64,000 bases of DNA from Candidatus Pantoea edessiphila (GCF_002933345.1 NZ_PDKR01000005.1:1-64000); one strand, 5' to 3'; numbered from the stretch's first letter, positions 31,107 through 42,401 are shown. The notes: generated by a model not told the origin, from the letters alone. Made by a program: numbers and translations.

Positions 31107-32471
31107 TTAAAAAGTAGAAAGAACTTTTTCTATTTTCTTTCTATTAGTAATTTTGTTATCAATTTTAATATATAAACTTTTTTCTTTAAGAACTACTAAT
31201 ACTTCTGAAATCCCTGGTTGTTCTTTAAGTTTTTTTTCTATATCGGAGATTGCTAATAATTCCTTATTCATTTTGATATGCATACTAATTATGTAAGGTG
31301 GTTCTTTCATATTTAGGTTGATTAACAACCAAATTATTGTAATAGTTATACAAAATAGGAGTAATGTTCCGCTATTAAAATTAGCATATATCCAAGAACC
31401 TATGCTGCTTCCAAAAGACACACCTAAAAATTGACTAGTTGAATAAAATCCCATAGCAGTACCTTTATAACCTAAAGGCGATTCTTTACTAACTAAAGAA
31501 GGTATAATAGATTCCATTAAACTAAAAGCGAAAAGAAAAAGTTGAATTCCAATAATCAAAATCCAAAAATAATTTTTACTATTTTGTAATATTATTATTG
31601 AAATTAAAATAATTATAATTCCAGATATGAATATTGGCTTTATTTTTTTCTTTATTTCCGCATACATAATGCTTGGAACTACTAAAAAAAATGCAATTGT
31701 CATTGTTGTTAAATAAATTTGCCAATGCTTTGATAGAGGAAAATTAACTTGTCTGAGTTGATATGGTAAAATAATGAGAATACACATTAATAATGTATGT
31801 AAGAAAAAAATGCTAATATTTAAATTAATTAATTTACGATTGGCTAAAATTTTTAACAAACTGTCTTTAACTATACCTACTTCACGATTAATTACATGAT
31901 TAGTTTCATGTGGAACAAAAAAAATTACTATAAAAATAGAAATTATTGAAAGAAATGTAATTATCCAAAACAAAGAATGAAGACCAAATGAATTAGTAAT
32001 AACAGGACTAATTATCATTGCAGTAGCAAAAGTAACACCAAAATTAATTCCTATACAAGTAGTTACTTTACTAAGATTTTGTTCTCTGGTTAAATCGGAT
32101 AGTAAAGCCATAACAACAGCAGAAATTGCACCTGATCCCTGTAATGCACGGCCAAAAATAATATTCCATATAGAAGAACTATTAGCAGAAATTACACTAC
32201 CTAATATAAGTAATAATAAACCAAATATAATTAATGACTTGCGTCCTATATAATCAGAAATTAAACCAAAAGGAATTTGAAATATTGCTTGAGTAAATCC
32301 GTAAATACCTATTGCTATACCAATAAGGGTTTTATTAGAGTCCTGTAATGCCATACCATAAGTAGTAAGCACAGGAAGAACCATAAACATTCCCAACATG
32401 CGTAAAGAAAAAATCATACCAAGACCAAAGATAGCACGTAGTTCAGTGGAGTTTAGTTTATTATCATTCAT
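31107..32471 (-). CDS. yajR: MFS transporter YajR
   Basis: YajR is an inner-membrane major facilitator of unknown substrate. The 454-residue protein (same length as E. coli) has twelve predicted spans, motif A as DYIGRKS after FGLISD (about 73-85), GRALQGSGAI, and LLSDLTREQN. It also keeps the C-terminal cytoplasmic YAM domain (about 385-454), a ferredoxin-like fold that is specific to YajR. It lies next to cyoE on the same strand, as in E. coli. Retention in so small a genome suggests an essential export or import task, not identified. Confidence 0.94.
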   Translation of the reverse strand: MNDNKLNSTELRAIFGLGMIFSLRMLGMFMVLPVLTTYGMALQDSNKTLIGIAIGIYGFTQAIFQIPFGLISDYIGRKSLIIFGLLLLILGSVISANSSSIWNIIFGRALQGSGAISAVVMALLSDLTREQNLSKVTTCIGINFGVTFATAMIISPVITNSFGLHSLFWIITFLSIISIFIVIFFVPHETNHVINREVGIVKDSLLKILANRKLINLNISIFFLHTLLMCILIILPYQLRQVNFPLSKHWQIYLTTMTIAFFLVVPSIMYAEIKKKIKPIFISGIIIILISIIILQNSKNYFWILIIGIQLFLFAFSLMESIIPSLVSKESPLGYKGTAMGFYSTSQFLGVSFGSSIGSWIYANFNSGTLLLFCITITIIWLLINLNMKEPPYIISMHIKMNKELLAISDIEKKLKEQPGISEVLVVLKEKSLYIKIDNKITNRKKIEKVLSTF

Positions 32472-32534
32472 TAGATAATCTCAATTCTGACTTAGATTTT
32501 AAAAAATGTTCTTTTCAAGTATTATTAATTTATA

Positions 32535-33419
32535 CTAACTTAACAAAGTTAATAATTTTATTAACTTTATTGAATCAATTGACATCATTATACTCAATAC
32601 AGTAATTGTGAAAACAGAAAAAATAAATAATTGACGAGCCCAAATAATATTATTTGACGTTTTATAACCTGATAATGCTATAAAAAACCATAATAAACTT
32701 ACTACAGATGAGACAATTAAATATTGATAACTAGTATATCCAGTTATTGTTAGCATAGACATGCACACAAAAAAAATCATAATATAAAAAATAATATGAT
32801 TTTTTGTTGTGGTTATACCTTTAATTACAGGTAGTATAGGTATTTTTGCTAATTTATAATCGTTAAGACATAATATTGCAATAGCATAAGAGTGAGGCAT
32901 TTGCCATAAAACAAAAATAGATGTTAAGATTAATGCACAAATATCAAACCTATTAGTTACTGCACAGTAACCAATAGCTGGAGGCATAGCACCTGCTATA
33001 CTACCAATTAAAGTACCATGTATGGATTTACGTTTCATATATAAACTATAAGCGAATACATAAATAATAAATCCAGTAACTGCTAATCCCATTGATAAAA
33101 AATTAACATTAAAATATAATAAAAAGAAACCGGAAATACCTAATATAATTGCATAAAAAACAATCATTTTTAATGAGTTAGAATAGGATACGAGTATCCT
33201 ATATTTAGTTCTTTCCATTTTTTTGTCTATATCACGGTCTATAATATTATTTAAAATGCAACTTGATGCAATTACTAAAGCAACGCTAACTATAGTATTA
33301 CAGAATAGTGCATAATTAACATTACCTTTTGATGCAAGTAAAAATCCTCCTATAACAGAAATTAAATTACCAAAAATAATTTTTGGCTTAATTAATTGCA
33401 AATATTTTTTAAGCATCAA
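32535..33419 (-). CDS. cyoE: protoheme IX farnesyltransferase (heme O synthase)
   Basis: CyoE attaches a farnesyl group to protoheme, making the heme O of cytochrome bo3. The 294-residue integral membrane protein carries the prenyltransferase aspartate motif [18 protein letters not shown] (57-74), [16 protein letters not shown] near the start, and [11 protein letters not shown]. It is the last gene of the cyoABCDE operon, eight bases after cyoD. hemH, also in this window, provides the protoheme substrate. Confidence 0.97.
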   Translation of the reverse strand: MMLKKYLQLIKPKIIFGNLISVIGGFLLASKGNVNYALFCNTIVSVALVIASSCILNNIIDRDIDKKMERTKYRILVSYSNSLKMIVFYAIILGISGFFLLYFNVNFLSMGLAVTGFIIYVFAYSLYMKRKSIHGTLIGSIAGAMPPAIGYCAVTNRFDICALILTSIFVLWQMPHSYAIAILCLNDYKLAKIPILPVIKGITTTKNHIIFYIMIFFVCMSMLTITGYTSYQYLIVSSVVSLLWFFIALSGYKTSNNIIWARQLFIFSVFTITVLSIMMSIDSIKLIKLLTLLS

Positions 33420-33427
33420 AATTAATA

Positions 33428-33775
33428 TTATCTAATCATCATATTGTAATTTAAATTCCACATAATCCAAATTGATCCCGTAACTATAATTAGAATAATT
33501 AAAGAGGCAAAAATTAAAGAAATCAAATTCCATCCCTCTTCAGATTTATTATCTAAATGGAGAAAACAAAATAAATGAACTAAAATTTGAATTATTGCAC
33601 AACCTACAACAACACTAATAGCAATATGGTAAGAAGTGTTTTTAGCAATTACTATCCAAAAAGGAATTACTGTTAGAATAACAGATAAAAAGAAACCAAT
33701 AATATATGATTTTATATTTTTATGTGGCAATGATATATCATTGCATTTGCTTTTGTTTAAGACATGATTCATTAA
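33428..33775 (-). CDS. cyoD: cytochrome bo3 ubiquinol oxidase subunit IV
   Basis: CyoD is the small three-span subunit of cytochrome bo3. I chose the ATG at 33775 (115 aa; E. coli 109), which overlaps the cyoC stop by one base in a TAATG arrangement and has GGGAG upstream. The frame is open further into cyoC but that extension lies in another gene. Conserved stretches are [29 protein letters not shown] and the C-terminal [14 protein letters not shown]. Confidence 0.95.
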   Translation of the reverse strand, partial: LMNHVLNKSKCNDISLPHKNIKSYIIGFFLSVILTVIPFWIVIAKNTSYHIAISVVVGCAIIQILVHLFCFLHLDNKSEEGWNLISLIFASLIILIIVTGSIWIMWNLNYNMMIR

Positions 33776-34347
33776 ATCACTCCCATTAGATAAACAACAG
33801 TGAATAAACAAATCCAAATTATATCTAGAAAATGCCAAAACATATTTAAACAAATAATACGTGTAACATTATTTGGTCTAGTACCATATTTTAGAATTTG
33901 AATTATCATAACTAACATCCAAATTAAACCACAGATAACATGAAACCCATGCGTACCTACTAAAGTAAAAAAGTTAGATAAAAAACCACTTCTATCTGGA
34001 CTATAACCTCTTTGAATCAAAGAATGAAATTCATAAATCTCCATACTTATAAACCCCAATCCCAATAAAAAGGTTGTAATTAACCAAAAAATAATATTTT
34101 TATTTATTGAAATTAAGGTCATACCACATGTAATAGAACTAAGAAGTAATAGAAAGGTTTCTGCTAATACGAAAGGTAATTCAAATATATCTTTGCCTGC
34201 AGGACCATCAGCTATGTTATTAACCATGACCGAATAAGTTGCAAATAAAATTGCAAACATAATACAATCACTCATAAGATAAATCCAAAATCCAAATATT
34301 TTGTTAGACTCTATATTTTTATAATGTTTTAGAGATTCAATCGTCAT
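33772..34347 (-). CDS. cyoC: cytochrome bo3 ubiquinol oxidase subunit III
   Basis: CyoC is the five-span subunit III of the heme-copper quinol oxidase. The 191-residue protein (E. coli 204) shows [13 protein letters not shown] (18-30), [32 protein letters not shown] and the end [20 protein letters not shown]. The missing residues are in the hydrophilic N-terminus. Its start overlaps the end of cyoB by 11 bases and its stop overlaps the start of cyoD. Confidence 0.97.
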   Translation of the reverse strand: MTIESLKHYKNIESNKIFGFWIYLMSDCIMFAILFATYSVMVNNIADGPAGKDIFELPFVLAETFLLLLSSITCGMTLISINKNIIFWLITTFLLGLGFISMEIYEFHSLIQRGYSPDRSGFLSNFFTLVGTHGFHVICGLIWMLVMIIQILKYGTRPNNVTRIICLNMFWHFLDIIWICLFTVVYLMGVI

Positions 34348-36328
34348 AGTGAGAACCTGCTTTTCTGATATTATCTAAATGCTGTTTTTCTATTTTTTCA
34401 ATTTCAGTAACTGAAACATAGTAATTTGTATTATAATCAAAACTTTTTAAAATCCATGTAACAATCATACCAAAAAAAGCTATAATAGCTAACCACCAAA
34501 TATGCCATACTAATGAAAATCCTAATATAGTACCGAAAGCTGAAATAATAATTGCCGAACTACTATTTTTTGGCATGTGAATTTCTTCATATTTATTAAG
34601 GGTTTTATAGAATTTACCTGATTTTTTCATACTCCAAAAAGCATCTCGATCCTTAATGTAAGGAATAATAGCAAAATTATAAAAAGGAGGTGGAGAAGAG
34701 ATAGACCATTCAAGTGTACGTCCATCCCATGGATCACCAGTTAAATCTTTATTCTCATTTCTATCACGAATAGAAACATAAAACATAATTAATTGACATA
34801 TAATTCCTATTGCAATTAAACCAACACCGAATGCTGCTATAACTAAAAATGAATGAAATGCAGGATCTATGTTTTGACTAATGCGACGAGTCATACCCAT
34901 AAAACCTAGTGCATATAAAGGCATAAAAGCTACAAAGAAGCCAATAATCCAAAACGTAAATGAAATTTTACCCCAAGTTTCGTTAAGAGTAAAGCCTAAA
35001 ATCTTTGGAAACCAATAAGTTATGCCTGCCATACAACCAAAAACCACACCACCAATAATTACATTATGAAAATGCGCAATTAAAAAAAGACTATTATGTA
35101 ATACGAAATCAGCACCTGGCATAGCTAATAAAACACCGCTCATTCCACCTATAGAGAAAGTAATTAAAAATCCAATTGTCCACAACATAGAAGAATGCAT
35201 TTTGATTCTTCCTTGATACATAGTAAATATCCAATTGAATATCTTAACTCCTGTTGGAATGGCTATGATCATAGTCATAATACCAAAGAATGCATTAACA
35301 TTTGCTCCTGCTCCCATAGTAAAAAAATGGTGTAACCAAACAATAAAGGATAGGATAGTAATAGCAATAGTAGCCCATATTAAGGATGTATAGCCAAATA
35401 GTCGTTTTTTAGAAAAAGTTGAAGTAATTTCTGAAAATATTCCAAATACTGGCAAAACCAATATATATACTTCTGGATGTCCCCATATCCAAATTAAATT
35501 AATATACATCATCATGTTTCCACCCATTTCATTTGTAAAGAAATGGAAACCTAAATAACGATCAAGTGTCAACAAAAATAATGTAGCAGTAAGTACAGGA
35601 AATGATATTATAATCAAAATATTTGTACAAAGAGCAGTCCAACTAAATACTGGCATCTTAAATAAATCCATTCCTGGAGCACGCATTTTTAAAATAGTAA
35701 CAAAAAAATTAATTCCAGTTAAAGTACTGCCGATTCCAGATAATTGTATACTCCAAATCCAATAATCTACTCCAACACCTTGACTGTATTCATTTCCAGC
35801 AAGTGGAGGATAAGCTAACCATCCTGTTTGTGCAAATTCTCCAATGCCCAAAGATAAATTTACTAATATTACACCAATTATTGTAAACCAAAAACTTAAA
35901 CTATTTAAAAACGGAAAAGCAACGTCTCGTGCGCCAATTTGCAATGGAACAATAATATTAATCAATCCTACTACTAAAGGCATCGCTACAAAGAATATCA
36001 TTATAACACCATGTGCAGTAAATATTTGATTGTAGTGATGTGGTGGTAAAATACCTGATTCACCAGCAGAAGCCAATACTTGTTGAATACGCATCATTAT
36101 TGCATCAGCAAAACCTCGTAATAACATAACGAATGCAACAATAATATACATTATTCCTATTTTTTTATGATCTAAAGATGTCAACCATTCTGACCATAAA
36201 TATGTCCATTTTTTAAAATAAGTAATTGTAGAAATTATTAATAGGCTAACAAATATAATACAACATACCGTAACCATAATAATTGGTTCGTGATAAGGTA
36301 TTGCATTTAATGTTAATCTTCCCCACAT
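34337..36328 (-). CDS. cyoB: cytochrome bo3 ubiquinol oxidase subunit I
   Basis: CyoB is the catalytic subunit that oxidizes ubiquinol, reduces oxygen to water and pumps protons. All metal ligands are present at the E. coli positions: H106 and H421 (low-spin heme), H284, H333 and H334 (copper B), H419 (heme O), and the H284-Y288 pair in WGHPEVY. Length is 663, equal to E. coli. Fifteen hydrophobic segments fit the family. The operon shows a low-affinity (aerobic) terminal oxidase, so the symbiont respires oxygen. Confidence 0.98.
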   Translation of the reverse strand: MWGRLTLNAIPYHEPIIMVTVCCIIFVSLLIISTITYFKKWTYLWSEWLTSLDHKKIGIMYIIVAFVMLLRGFADAIMMRIQQVLASAGESGILPPHHYNQIFTAHGVIMIFFVAMPLVVGLINIIVPLQIGARDVAFPFLNSLSFWFTIIGVILVNLSLGIGEFAQTGWLAYPPLAGNEYSQGVGVDYWIWSIQLSGIGSTLTGINFFVTILKMRAPGMDLFKMPVFSWTALCTNILIIISFPVLTATLFLLTLDRYLGFHFFTNEMGGNMMMYINLIWIWGHPEVYILVLPVFGIFSEITSTFSKKRLFGYTSLIWATIAITILSFIVWLHHFFTMGAGANVNAFFGIMTMIIAIPTGVKIFNWIFTMYQGRIKMHSSMLWTIGFLITFSIGGMSGVLLAMPGADFVLHNSLFLIAHFHNVIIGGVVFGCMAGITYWFPKILGFTLNETWGKISFTFWIIGFFVAFMPLYALGFMGMTRRISQNIDPAFHSFLVIAAFGVGLIAIGIICQLIMFYVSIRDRNENKDLTGDPWDGRTLEWSISSPPPFYNFAIIPYIKDRDAFWSMKKSGKFYKTLNKYEEIHMPKNSSSAIIISAFGTILGFSLVWHIWWLAIIAFFGMIVTWILKSFDYNTNYYVSVTEIEKIEKQHLDNIRKAGSHYDD

Positions 36329-36420
36329 ATTATTATCCTTTTACCTTAAATTTTTTTGAAAAAGTAACTTTCATCTTTTTCTTTTTAAGTGTTTTAAAAT
36401 TTTTTAAATGTATTGAAGTT

Positions 36421-37293
36421 CTATTTATGATTCATTGTGTGGTTCATCTTAAATTTTTCAATTATTTTCAAGAATAAATGTGGATCTACTGTAGAAAAAT
36501 ATTCTACTGGATTATTTTCACTGACTAATGCAATTTTTTCAAAATCATTCATATTATTTAATACATTGTTAGATTTTTTAACTTTATATATCCATTTTTT
36601 AAATTCCTCGTTATTTTCAGTAACGATGGTTTTAAATTTCATATTAGAAAAACCAAGACCACTAAAATTTGAAGAAATTCCATTATAAATACCTTTCTGA
36701 TTAGCAATTAAATTTAAATTGGTTTGCATTCCAGCCATTGCATAAACTTGACTTCCCAGAGTTGGTATAAAAAAAGAATTCATAACAGAGTTGGAAGTAA
36801 CTTTAAAATTAATTGGAGTATTTACCGGAAAAGCTATTTGATTAATAGTAGCTACCCCTTGTTTTGGATAAATAAACATCCATTTCCAATCTAAAGCAAC
36901 TACATCTATTTCTATAGCTTGTGTCTTAGATAAAATTGGTTTACTAGGTTCTAGTTCGTGAGTTGATTTCCAACTTAATAAACTAAGAAAAAGAATAATT
37001 ATGATTGGAACAGTCCATATTATCGATTCTATCTTATTTGAGTGTGACCAATCAGGACTGTATTTTGCATTTATATTTGATTCTCGATATTTCCATGCAA
37101 AAAGTATTGTTAAAAAAATAGCAGGAATAACTACAATTAACATTAGACAAAAAGAAGTTAATATGAGAGAGCGTTGTTCTAATGCAATTTGTCCTTTTGG
37201 ATTTAATAATGCACTATCACATCCACTTAATAATGGAATACACAAAATAAAAAATAAAATTTTTTTTTTTTTTTTGTATCTTATAAATATCAT
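36421..37293 (-). CDS. cyoA: cytochrome bo3 ubiquinol oxidase subunit II
   Basis: CyoA is the lipoprotein subunit II of cytochrome bo3. The signal peptide (about 1-24) ends in the lipobox LSGC, with C24 as the lipid-bearing residue. Two membrane spans follow (about 45-65 and 92-110), then the periplasmic cupredoxin domain without the copper A ligands, as in quinol oxidases, and a short C-terminal arm. It has 290 residues against 315 in E. coli, mainly from a shorter C-terminus. Codons 7-11 are five AAA lysines in a run of 16 A (T on the plus strand, 37260-37275). GGGGTGA is the ribosome site. Confidence 0.96.
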   Translation of the reverse strand: MIFIRYKKKKKILFFILCIPLLSGCDSALLNPKGQIALEQRSLILTSFCLMLIVVIPAIFLTILFAWKYRESNINAKYSPDWSHSNKIESIIWTVPIIIILFLSLLSWKSTHELEPSKPILSKTQAIEIDVVALDWKWMFIYPKQGVATINQIAFPVNTPINFKVTSNSVMNSFFIPTLGSQVYAMAGMQTNLNLIANQKGIYNGISSNFSGLGFSNMKFKTIVTENNEEFKKWIYKVKKSNNVLNNMNDFEKIALVSENNPVEYFSTVDPHLFLKIIEKFKMNHTMNHK

Positions 37294-38309
37294 TTAGTCA
37301 CCCCATTAACCATTAACGAAGTTTTTTCAGTTTTATATATAACCCATTATCTTGTTATTTTATATGTATAGTTACTATTACTTTATGTTTCAATAAAACA
37401 ATAAAAAAAAGAAAATTAATATATTTAATTCTGTTATATATTGGTTAGAAATAATTATTTATTAATAAGCAATTATTATTTATTTCAAATTAATTGGTTA
37501 TCATATAAGATAATTTATTGACACGAGAATAATTTAGAAAATTTAACCTAATTAATAAGTTATTTTACTTATTTTTTTTGAATTATTAAATTCAATTGTT
37601 AATTATTTGAATTTATATAAAACAACTATAAAAAACATAATAGTAACATACATACTACAAAAATTTATTTTAATAACTCGTTATTGTGTAATAATTTATT
37701 AATTAAAAATAATGTATTAATGACATAAAAGTATTTTATTTTTATACATAATATCTTATTATTTAAAAATTACATAATAATTTATTATGAATTACATTCA
37801 TAACTTGAATAAGCAAAACTTATAGTAACATAAAACTTAAATTAATAATGATGTTTGGTCTTATTAAAGCATTTGATAAATTGATTTTATTTAAAATAAA
37901 TTACAATAATTCATTAATTATTTTTATTGAAACATAATAACTTATTTACTAAAGTTGGTAGTTAAGTTGATTAAAAAAATAATTAAAATATTAAAAATTC
38001 TGTCAATAAAATTAAATAACTTATATCTGAAAAATATAGTATATCTTATAGATGTTGAAATAGGTGTTGAAATTTTATTAACAAATAATATTTTTTTGTA
38101 TTTTTTCTATTTAATTTGAAGCATAATTTTAACGAATAATCAATTAATTATTAAAAAATCATTTTTTAACTTGATATTCTAATATAAATATTTTAAATAA
38201 AAATTTTTATTAATACATCATTCTTATCTTATATTCAGCTAAAGAGTTTTTATAGCTACTAATATTAAATTATATGCGATCTGGCGCTTTTTATTAAAGG
38301 AGCAAAATA
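37294..38309. other. longest intergenic region, cyoA-bolA, site of lost ampG and yajG
   Basis: The 1016 bases separate divergent cyoA and bolA where E. coli has ampG and yajG. I cannot read any remnant in the six frames. It must hold the cyo operon promoter near its left end and the bolA promoter near its right end. AAAGGAGC at 38297-38304 is the bolA ribosome site. Confidence 0.55.
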
Positions 38310-38627
38310 ATGATTCGCGAACAGATAGAAGAAAAACTTAGCTTAGCCTTTAATCCATTGCATTTAGAAGTACATGATGAAAGTTATAGACACAATGTAC
38401 CAGCAGGTTCAGAAAGTCATTTTAAGGTAATAATTGTTAGCGATCACTTTAAAGGTCAACGTTTTTTAATACGTCACCGCGCTATTTATAGTGAACTTAC
38501 CAATGAAATAATAGGAAACATACATTCTTTGGCACTACATACATATACATTAAAAGAATGGTCGGTATTGCAACATACTGTTCCTATTTCGCCTCATTGT
38601 AATGGTAATAAAACTCAACTTGCTTAG
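38310..38627 (+). CDS. bolA: BolA family protein
   Basis: BolA proteins work with monothiol glutaredoxins in iron-sulfur cluster handling, and E. coli BolA also affects cell shape under stress. The 105 residues align fully with E. coli Bol[28 protein letters not shown] (23-39, with the candidate metal-ligand histidine), and [10 protein letters not shown] with the conserved second histidine. The stop codon lies inside the loop of a terminator hairpin. Confidence 0.96.
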   Translation: MIREQIEEKLSLAFNPLHLEVHDESYRHNVPAGSESHFKVIIVSDHFKGQRFLIRHRAIYSELTNEIIGNIHSLALHTYTLKEWSVLQHTVPISPHCNGNKTQLA

Positions 38628-38642
38628 CAAGTTGTTTTATTT
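38616..38642 (+). terminator. rho-independent terminator overlapping the bolA stop codon
   Basis: CAACTTGC and GCAAGTTG form a perfect 8-bp stem around the loop TTA, followed by TTTTATTTT. The bolA TAG stop begins in the loop. The stem includes four G/C pairs, strong for this sequence. Confidence 0.75.
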
Positions 38643-38643
38643 T

Positions 38644-38668
38644 AAACGGCCTCAGGGCCGTTTCTCCT
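38644..38668 (+). terminator. second G/C-rich terminator hairpin after bolA
   Basis: AAACGGCC and GGCCGTTT pair perfectly around TCAG, followed by CTCCTT. With five G/C pairs it is the most stable hairpin I see between genes in the window. It comes nine bases after the first terminator, and could act on both strands, since A/T-rich flanks lie on each side. Confidence 0.75.
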
Positions 38669-38865
38669 TAAATTTTGATAAATCTACTTTCCCTTATTCA
38701 TAGATGCAATTGCTAAATTTTTAAGTAAGACTATTTAAAATTTAATTTGTTAATAATAATGTTCTTATAAACCTTTTATCATTCATTAAATGAAATTTAA
38801 TTTATTATCTAAGTGAATAATACAAAAATATTTTAGAATAATATCGGTAATTATGGAGAGATAAA

Positions 38866-40227
38866 ATGCAGGCTTTAATAGAAATTAATCAGGAATTAAG
38901 TTCTAAAATTACGATTACAATAAGTTCTGAAAAGATTAATACAGCTATAGAAAAAGAACTGATTAATATTTCAAAACAAATTAAAATAAATGGTTTTCGA
39001 AAAGGCAAAGCACCGATAAATGTAATCTTTCAAAGATATAAAAGTAATATAACTCAAGATGTTCTAAATAAATTAATGGTGAACGATTTTATTGATATAA
39101 TAACTAAACAGAAAATCAATGTAATTAGTAAACCAATTTATATTCCAGGAAAATATATCGAAAATAAAGATTTTACGTATACAGTTGAGTTTATAGTGTA
39201 TCCGATAATTGAATTAGAAAAGTTAAAGAAAATTAAAGTTGAAAAACCAATAGTTGAGATTACTGAATCTGACATCGATAAAACTATAGACCTCATTAGA
39301 AAAAAAAATATAAAAAATTGGATAGAAAATGATGTAGATATAGAAAAGGAAGATCGTGTTACCATTGATTTTATTAGTTATTTTGACGGAAAAAAACTAA
39401 AAAATGGAACAGTATCTAATTTTGTTTTACCTTTAGGGCAAGGACATATGTTTCCTGCTTTTGAAGAAAGCATTATTAGTCATAAATTGGGAGATAATTT
39501 TATTATTAATATAAATGTTCCAAATAATTATTACTTGCAAGATATCAAAGGAAAAAGAATAGATTTTTATGTAACAATTAAAAAAATTGAAAAACCTGTT
39601 ATTCCTAAATTAAATAAAGATTTAATTGAACGTTTAGGAATACAAGATGGACTAATAGCTAGTTTTCGTAATAAAATTCTTAAATATATGAAATTAGAAC
39701 TTAATTCTGTAATGCATAAAACAATCAAAAATCAAATAATTGAAAAAATAATAAAATTAAATTTAATTAATATACCAAATAAATTAATTAATTATGAAAT
39801 TAACATTATCAATCATCAATTAGCACAAAAATTCAATGCTGACAAAAAGTCAGGAAAATGTCATAATTTATCAAGGAAGTTGTTAGAAGATAAAGCAAAA
39901 AGAAGAATTATCATTGATTTATTATTAAATAATATAAAACAAAAGTTTAACTTAAATTTTGAAGAAAATATTGTTAATGAAATAATAAGCGAAATAGCTT
40001 CTGTTTATAATAATAAAGAAGTTATTAATTTTTATAAAAATAATAAGATAATGTTAAATAATATTAGGAATATAAGCATAGAAAAACAAGCAATTGATAT
40101 AATACTTAGTAAAGTTGAAGTAAAAGAGAAAAAAATTAATTTTCATGAGTTAGTAAATAAAGATCAGACAAATTTTTATAATTTGTATGCTTTAAATGAT
40201 ACAATAAAACCAAATTGCTATGAATAG
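38866..40227 (+). CDS. tig: trigger factor
   Basis: Trigger factor is the ribosome-bound chaperone that meets nascent chains. The N-terminal ribosome-binding signature is GFRKGKAP (43-50). The FKBP-type prolyl isomerase domain runs from about 150 to 245 (VTIDFISYFDGKKLKNG, FPAFEESI), and the rest is the helical substrate-binding arm region. It has 453 residues against 432 in E. coli and is strikingly rich in Ile, Lys and Asn, the usual effect of A/T pressure on a tolerant protein. GGAGAG precedes the ATG. clpP follows 40 bases later. Confidence 0.96.
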   Translation: MQALIEINQELSSKITITISSEKINTAIEKELINISKQIKINGFRKGKAPINVIFQRYKSNITQDVLNKLMVNDFIDIITKQKINVISKPIYIPGKYIENKDFTYTVEFIVYPIIELEKLKKIKVEKPIVEITESDIDKTIDLIRKKNIKNWIENDVDIEKEDRVTIDFISYFDGKKLKNGTVSNFVLPLGQGHMFPAFEESIISHKLGDNFIININVPNNYYLQDIKGKRIDFYVTIKKIEKPVIPKLNKDLIERLGIQDGLIASFRNKILKYMKLELNSVMHKTIKNQIIEKIIKLNLINIPNKLINYEINIINHQLAQKFNADKKSGKCHNLSRKLLEDKAKRRIIIDLLLNNIKQKFNLNFEENIVNEIISEIASVYNNKEVINFYKNNKIMLNNIRNISIEKQAIDIILSKVEVKEKKINFHELVNKDQTNFYNLYALNDTIKPNCYE

Positions 40228-40267
40228 ATAAGAAATATATGTAAAAATATCTAGGAGGTAGTTACTT

Positions 40268-40894
40268 GTGTTATATAGCAACAATAATTGTAAATTCCAT
40301 GTATCACAAAATACTTTAGTACCTATGGTAGTTGAAGGAACTGCTCATGGCGAACGTTCTTATGACATTTATTCTCGTCTTCTTAAAGAAAGAGTTATAT
40401 TTTTAACTGGACAAGTAGAAGACCATATGTCTAACTTAATTATTGCTCAAATGTTATTCTTAGAAGCAGAAAATCCGGAAAAAGACATCAATTTGTATAT
40501 TAATTCTCCTGGAGGAATTATTACGGCTGGTATGTCTATTTATGATACTATGAAATTCATTACACCAGATATCAATACTATCTGTATTGGTCAAGCCTGT
40601 TCAATGGGTGCTTTCTTATTAGCTGCAGGAACTAAAGGAAAACGTTTTTGCTTACCACATTCACGTGTTATGATACACCAACCTCTTGGAGGATATCAAG
40701 GACAAGCAACTGATATTGAAATTCATGCTCGAGAAATTTTAAAAGTAAAAAAATATATGAATGAATTATTAGCTAAACATACCGGTAAATCTATAAAAAA
40801 AATAAATAATGATACGGAAAGAGATTATTTTTTATCAGCACCAGAAGCATTAGAATACGGATTAATTGATTCAATTTTGACATATCGTAAGTAA
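40268..40894 (+). CDS. clpP: ATP-dependent Clp protease proteolytic subunit
   Basis: ClpP is the barrel-shaped serine protease that works with ClpX or ClpA. Catalytic S112 lies in [11 protein letters not shown] and H137 in [10 protein letters not shown], and the aspartate follows near residue 186. Its 208 residues match E. coli (207). The start is GTG at 40268, eight bases after the perfect ribosome site AGGAGGT (40253-40259). The first 15 residues differ from E. coli and correspond to the propeptide region. It is probably co-transcribed with tig. Confidence 0.98.
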   Translation: MLYSNNNCKFHVSQNTLVPMVVEGTAHGERSYDIYSRLLKERVIFLTGQVEDHMSNLIIAQMLFLEAENPEKDINLYINSPGGIITAGMSIYDTMKFITPDINTICIGQACSMGAFLLAAGTKGKRFCLPHSRVMIHQPLGGYQGQATDIEIHAREILKVKKYMNELLAKHTGKSIKKINNDTERDYFLSAPEALEYGLIDSILTYRK

Positions 40895-41003
40895 AGAAAA
40901 TAAAGAACTTAAGAAAACAATTATGAAGATCAGACAAAATTAATATAAATAAACACATTCATACTTAATTCTATTAAAAAACAAAATAACGGAAGGGTCT
41001 TGA

Positions 41004-42299
41004 ATGATGACGAACAAGAATGAAGGCAATCCAGATAAAGAACACTGCTGTTCTTTTTGCGATAAAAATCAAAAAGAAGTTAGAAAATTAATAGCGGGAC
41101 CATCAGTTTATATATGTGATGAATGTGTTTTTATGTGTAGAGATATTATTTACGAAGAAAATAAAAAGGAAAATCAAAAAGATTATAAAATAAATAAAAT
41201 TCCTACACCGCATGATATTAACTGTTATCTTGACGATTATGTAGTGGGTCAAGAATTAGCAAAGAAAATATTATCTGTAGCTGTTTATAATCATTATAAA
41301 AGACTATTTAGTAATAAGACCAATAATGTAGAGCTAGGCAAAAGCAATATATTACTTATAGGACCGACAGGTAGTGGCAAAACTCTACTAGCTGAAACTC
41401 TAGCAAGATTACTAGATGTACCTTTCATCATAGCAGATGCAACCACTTTAACTGAAGCTGGTTATGTAGGTGAAGATGTAGAAAATATAATACAAAAATT
41501 ATTGCAGAAATGTAATTATGATGTAGAAAAAGCACAGCACGGCATTATATATATTGATGAAATTGATAAAATTTCTAGAAAGTCTGAAAATATTTCTATA
41601 ACTAGAGATGTTTCTGGAGAAGGTGTTCAACAAGCTCTCCTTAAAATAATTGAAGGTACAATATCAGCGGTACCTCCTCAGGGTGGACGTAAACATCCAC
41701 AACAAGAATTTATACAAATAGATACTTCAAAAATTCTTTTTATTTGCGGTGGAGCATTTTCAGGATTAGATAAATTTATTTCTCAACGTATTAAAATAGG
41801 TTCTGAAATAGGCTTTATAGCTAATGTAAAAAATGAATCAAGTTATCCTTTTGGAAATCAATTAGTTTCACAATGTCAACCAGAAGATTTGATTAAATTT
41901 GGATTAATTCCAGAATTTATTGGGCGGTTACCAATTATTACAGTTTTAAATGAATTAAATGAAGAAACATTAATTCAAATTTTACATAAGCCTAAAAATG
42001 CACTTGTAAAACAATACAAAACTTTATTTAATCTGGAAGGAGTGGATCTTAAATTTAAAGATAGTGCCTTAATTTCAATTGCTAAAAAAGCAATTGAATA
42101 TAAGACAGGTGCACGTGGGTTACGTTCAATCATTGAAGGTATATTATTAGATACTATGTATAACCTACCTTCAATGAAAGGAGTATCAGAAGTATTAATT
42201 GACCAATTAGTAATTGAAGGAAAATCACCTCCGACTTTGGTTTATATAGATTTAAAATCTCAAGATTATTGCTCAGAATTTAAAGAGTCTTGTAAATGA
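41004..42299 (+). CDS. clpX: ATP-dependent Clp protease ATP-binding subunit ClpX
   Basis: ClpX unfolds tagged substrates and feeds them to ClpP. The N-terminal zinc domain has C16, C19, C38 and C41. The AAA+ module carries Walker A GPTGSGKT (120-127), Walker [11 protein letters not shown], and the pore loop GYVGEDV. The C-terminal ARG block [12 protein letters not shown] (sensor 2) is kept. It has 431 residues (E. coli 424). The IGF-type loop that docks on ClpP is seen as IGFIANV. The start could be either of two adjacent ATG codons. Confidence 0.98.
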   Translation: MMTNKNEGNPDKEHCCSFCDKNQKEVRKLIAGPSVYICDECVFMCRDIIYEENKKENQKDYKINKIPTPHDINCYLDDYVVGQELAKKILSVAVYNHYKRLFSNKTNNVELGKSNILLIGPTGSGKTLLAETLARLLDVPFIIADATTLTEAGYVGEDVENIIQKLLQKCNYDVEKAQHGIIYIDEIDKISRKSENISITRDVSGEGVQQALLKIIEGTISAVPPQGGRKHPQQEFIQIDTSKILFICGGAFSGLDKFISQRIKIGSEIGFIANVKNESSYPFGNQLVSQCQPEDLIKFGLIPEFIGRLPIITVLNELNEETLIQILHKPKNALVKQYKTLFNLEGVDLKFKDSALISIAKKAIEYKTGARGLRSIIEGILLDTMYNLPSMKGVSEVLIDQLVIEGKSPPTLVYIDLKSQDYCSEFKESCK

Positions 42300-42336
42300 A
42301 TATTTGGAATAACTTATTATTCATGCAAATAAAAAT

Positions 42337-42361
42337 AAAGGATAATTACCTTTCTTTTCTT
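42337..42361 (+). terminator. possible terminator between clpX and lon
   Basis: AAAGG and CCTTT form a 5-bp stem around ATAATTA and are followed by CTTTTCTT. It lies 38 bases after the clpX stop and just before the lon heat-shock promoter, the expected place for the end of the clp transcript. The stem is short. Confidence 0.45.
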
Positions 42362-42374
42362 ACTATCAATAATA

Positions 42375-42401
42375 TTGAATGTCTAACAATCATCCCCATA
42401 T
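42375..42401 (+). promoter_or_regulatory. heat-shock (sigma-32) promoter of lon
   Basis: TTGAA at 42375-42379 and CCCCATAT at 42394-42401 are separated by 14 bases, matching the sigma-32 consensus (CTTGAA, then CCCCATNT). The surrounding letters also resemble the E. coli lon promoter as I remember it (TTGAATGT, then CATCCCCATAT). Four consecutive C residues are rare in non-coding DNA here, which argues for selection. It lies about 97 bases before the lon ATG. Confidence 0.8.

Noticed and set aside
33776..33853. 26-residue upstream extension of cyoD
   Set aside because: It lies within cyoC, has no counterpart in other CyoD proteins, and a better start with GGGAG exists at 33775.
36283..37297. 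Plus-strand frames over the cyoB-cyoA junction and cyoA (64 to 98 codons)
   Set aside because: They are antisense to intact cyo genes, hydrophobic by complementarity, and have no ribosome sites or homology.
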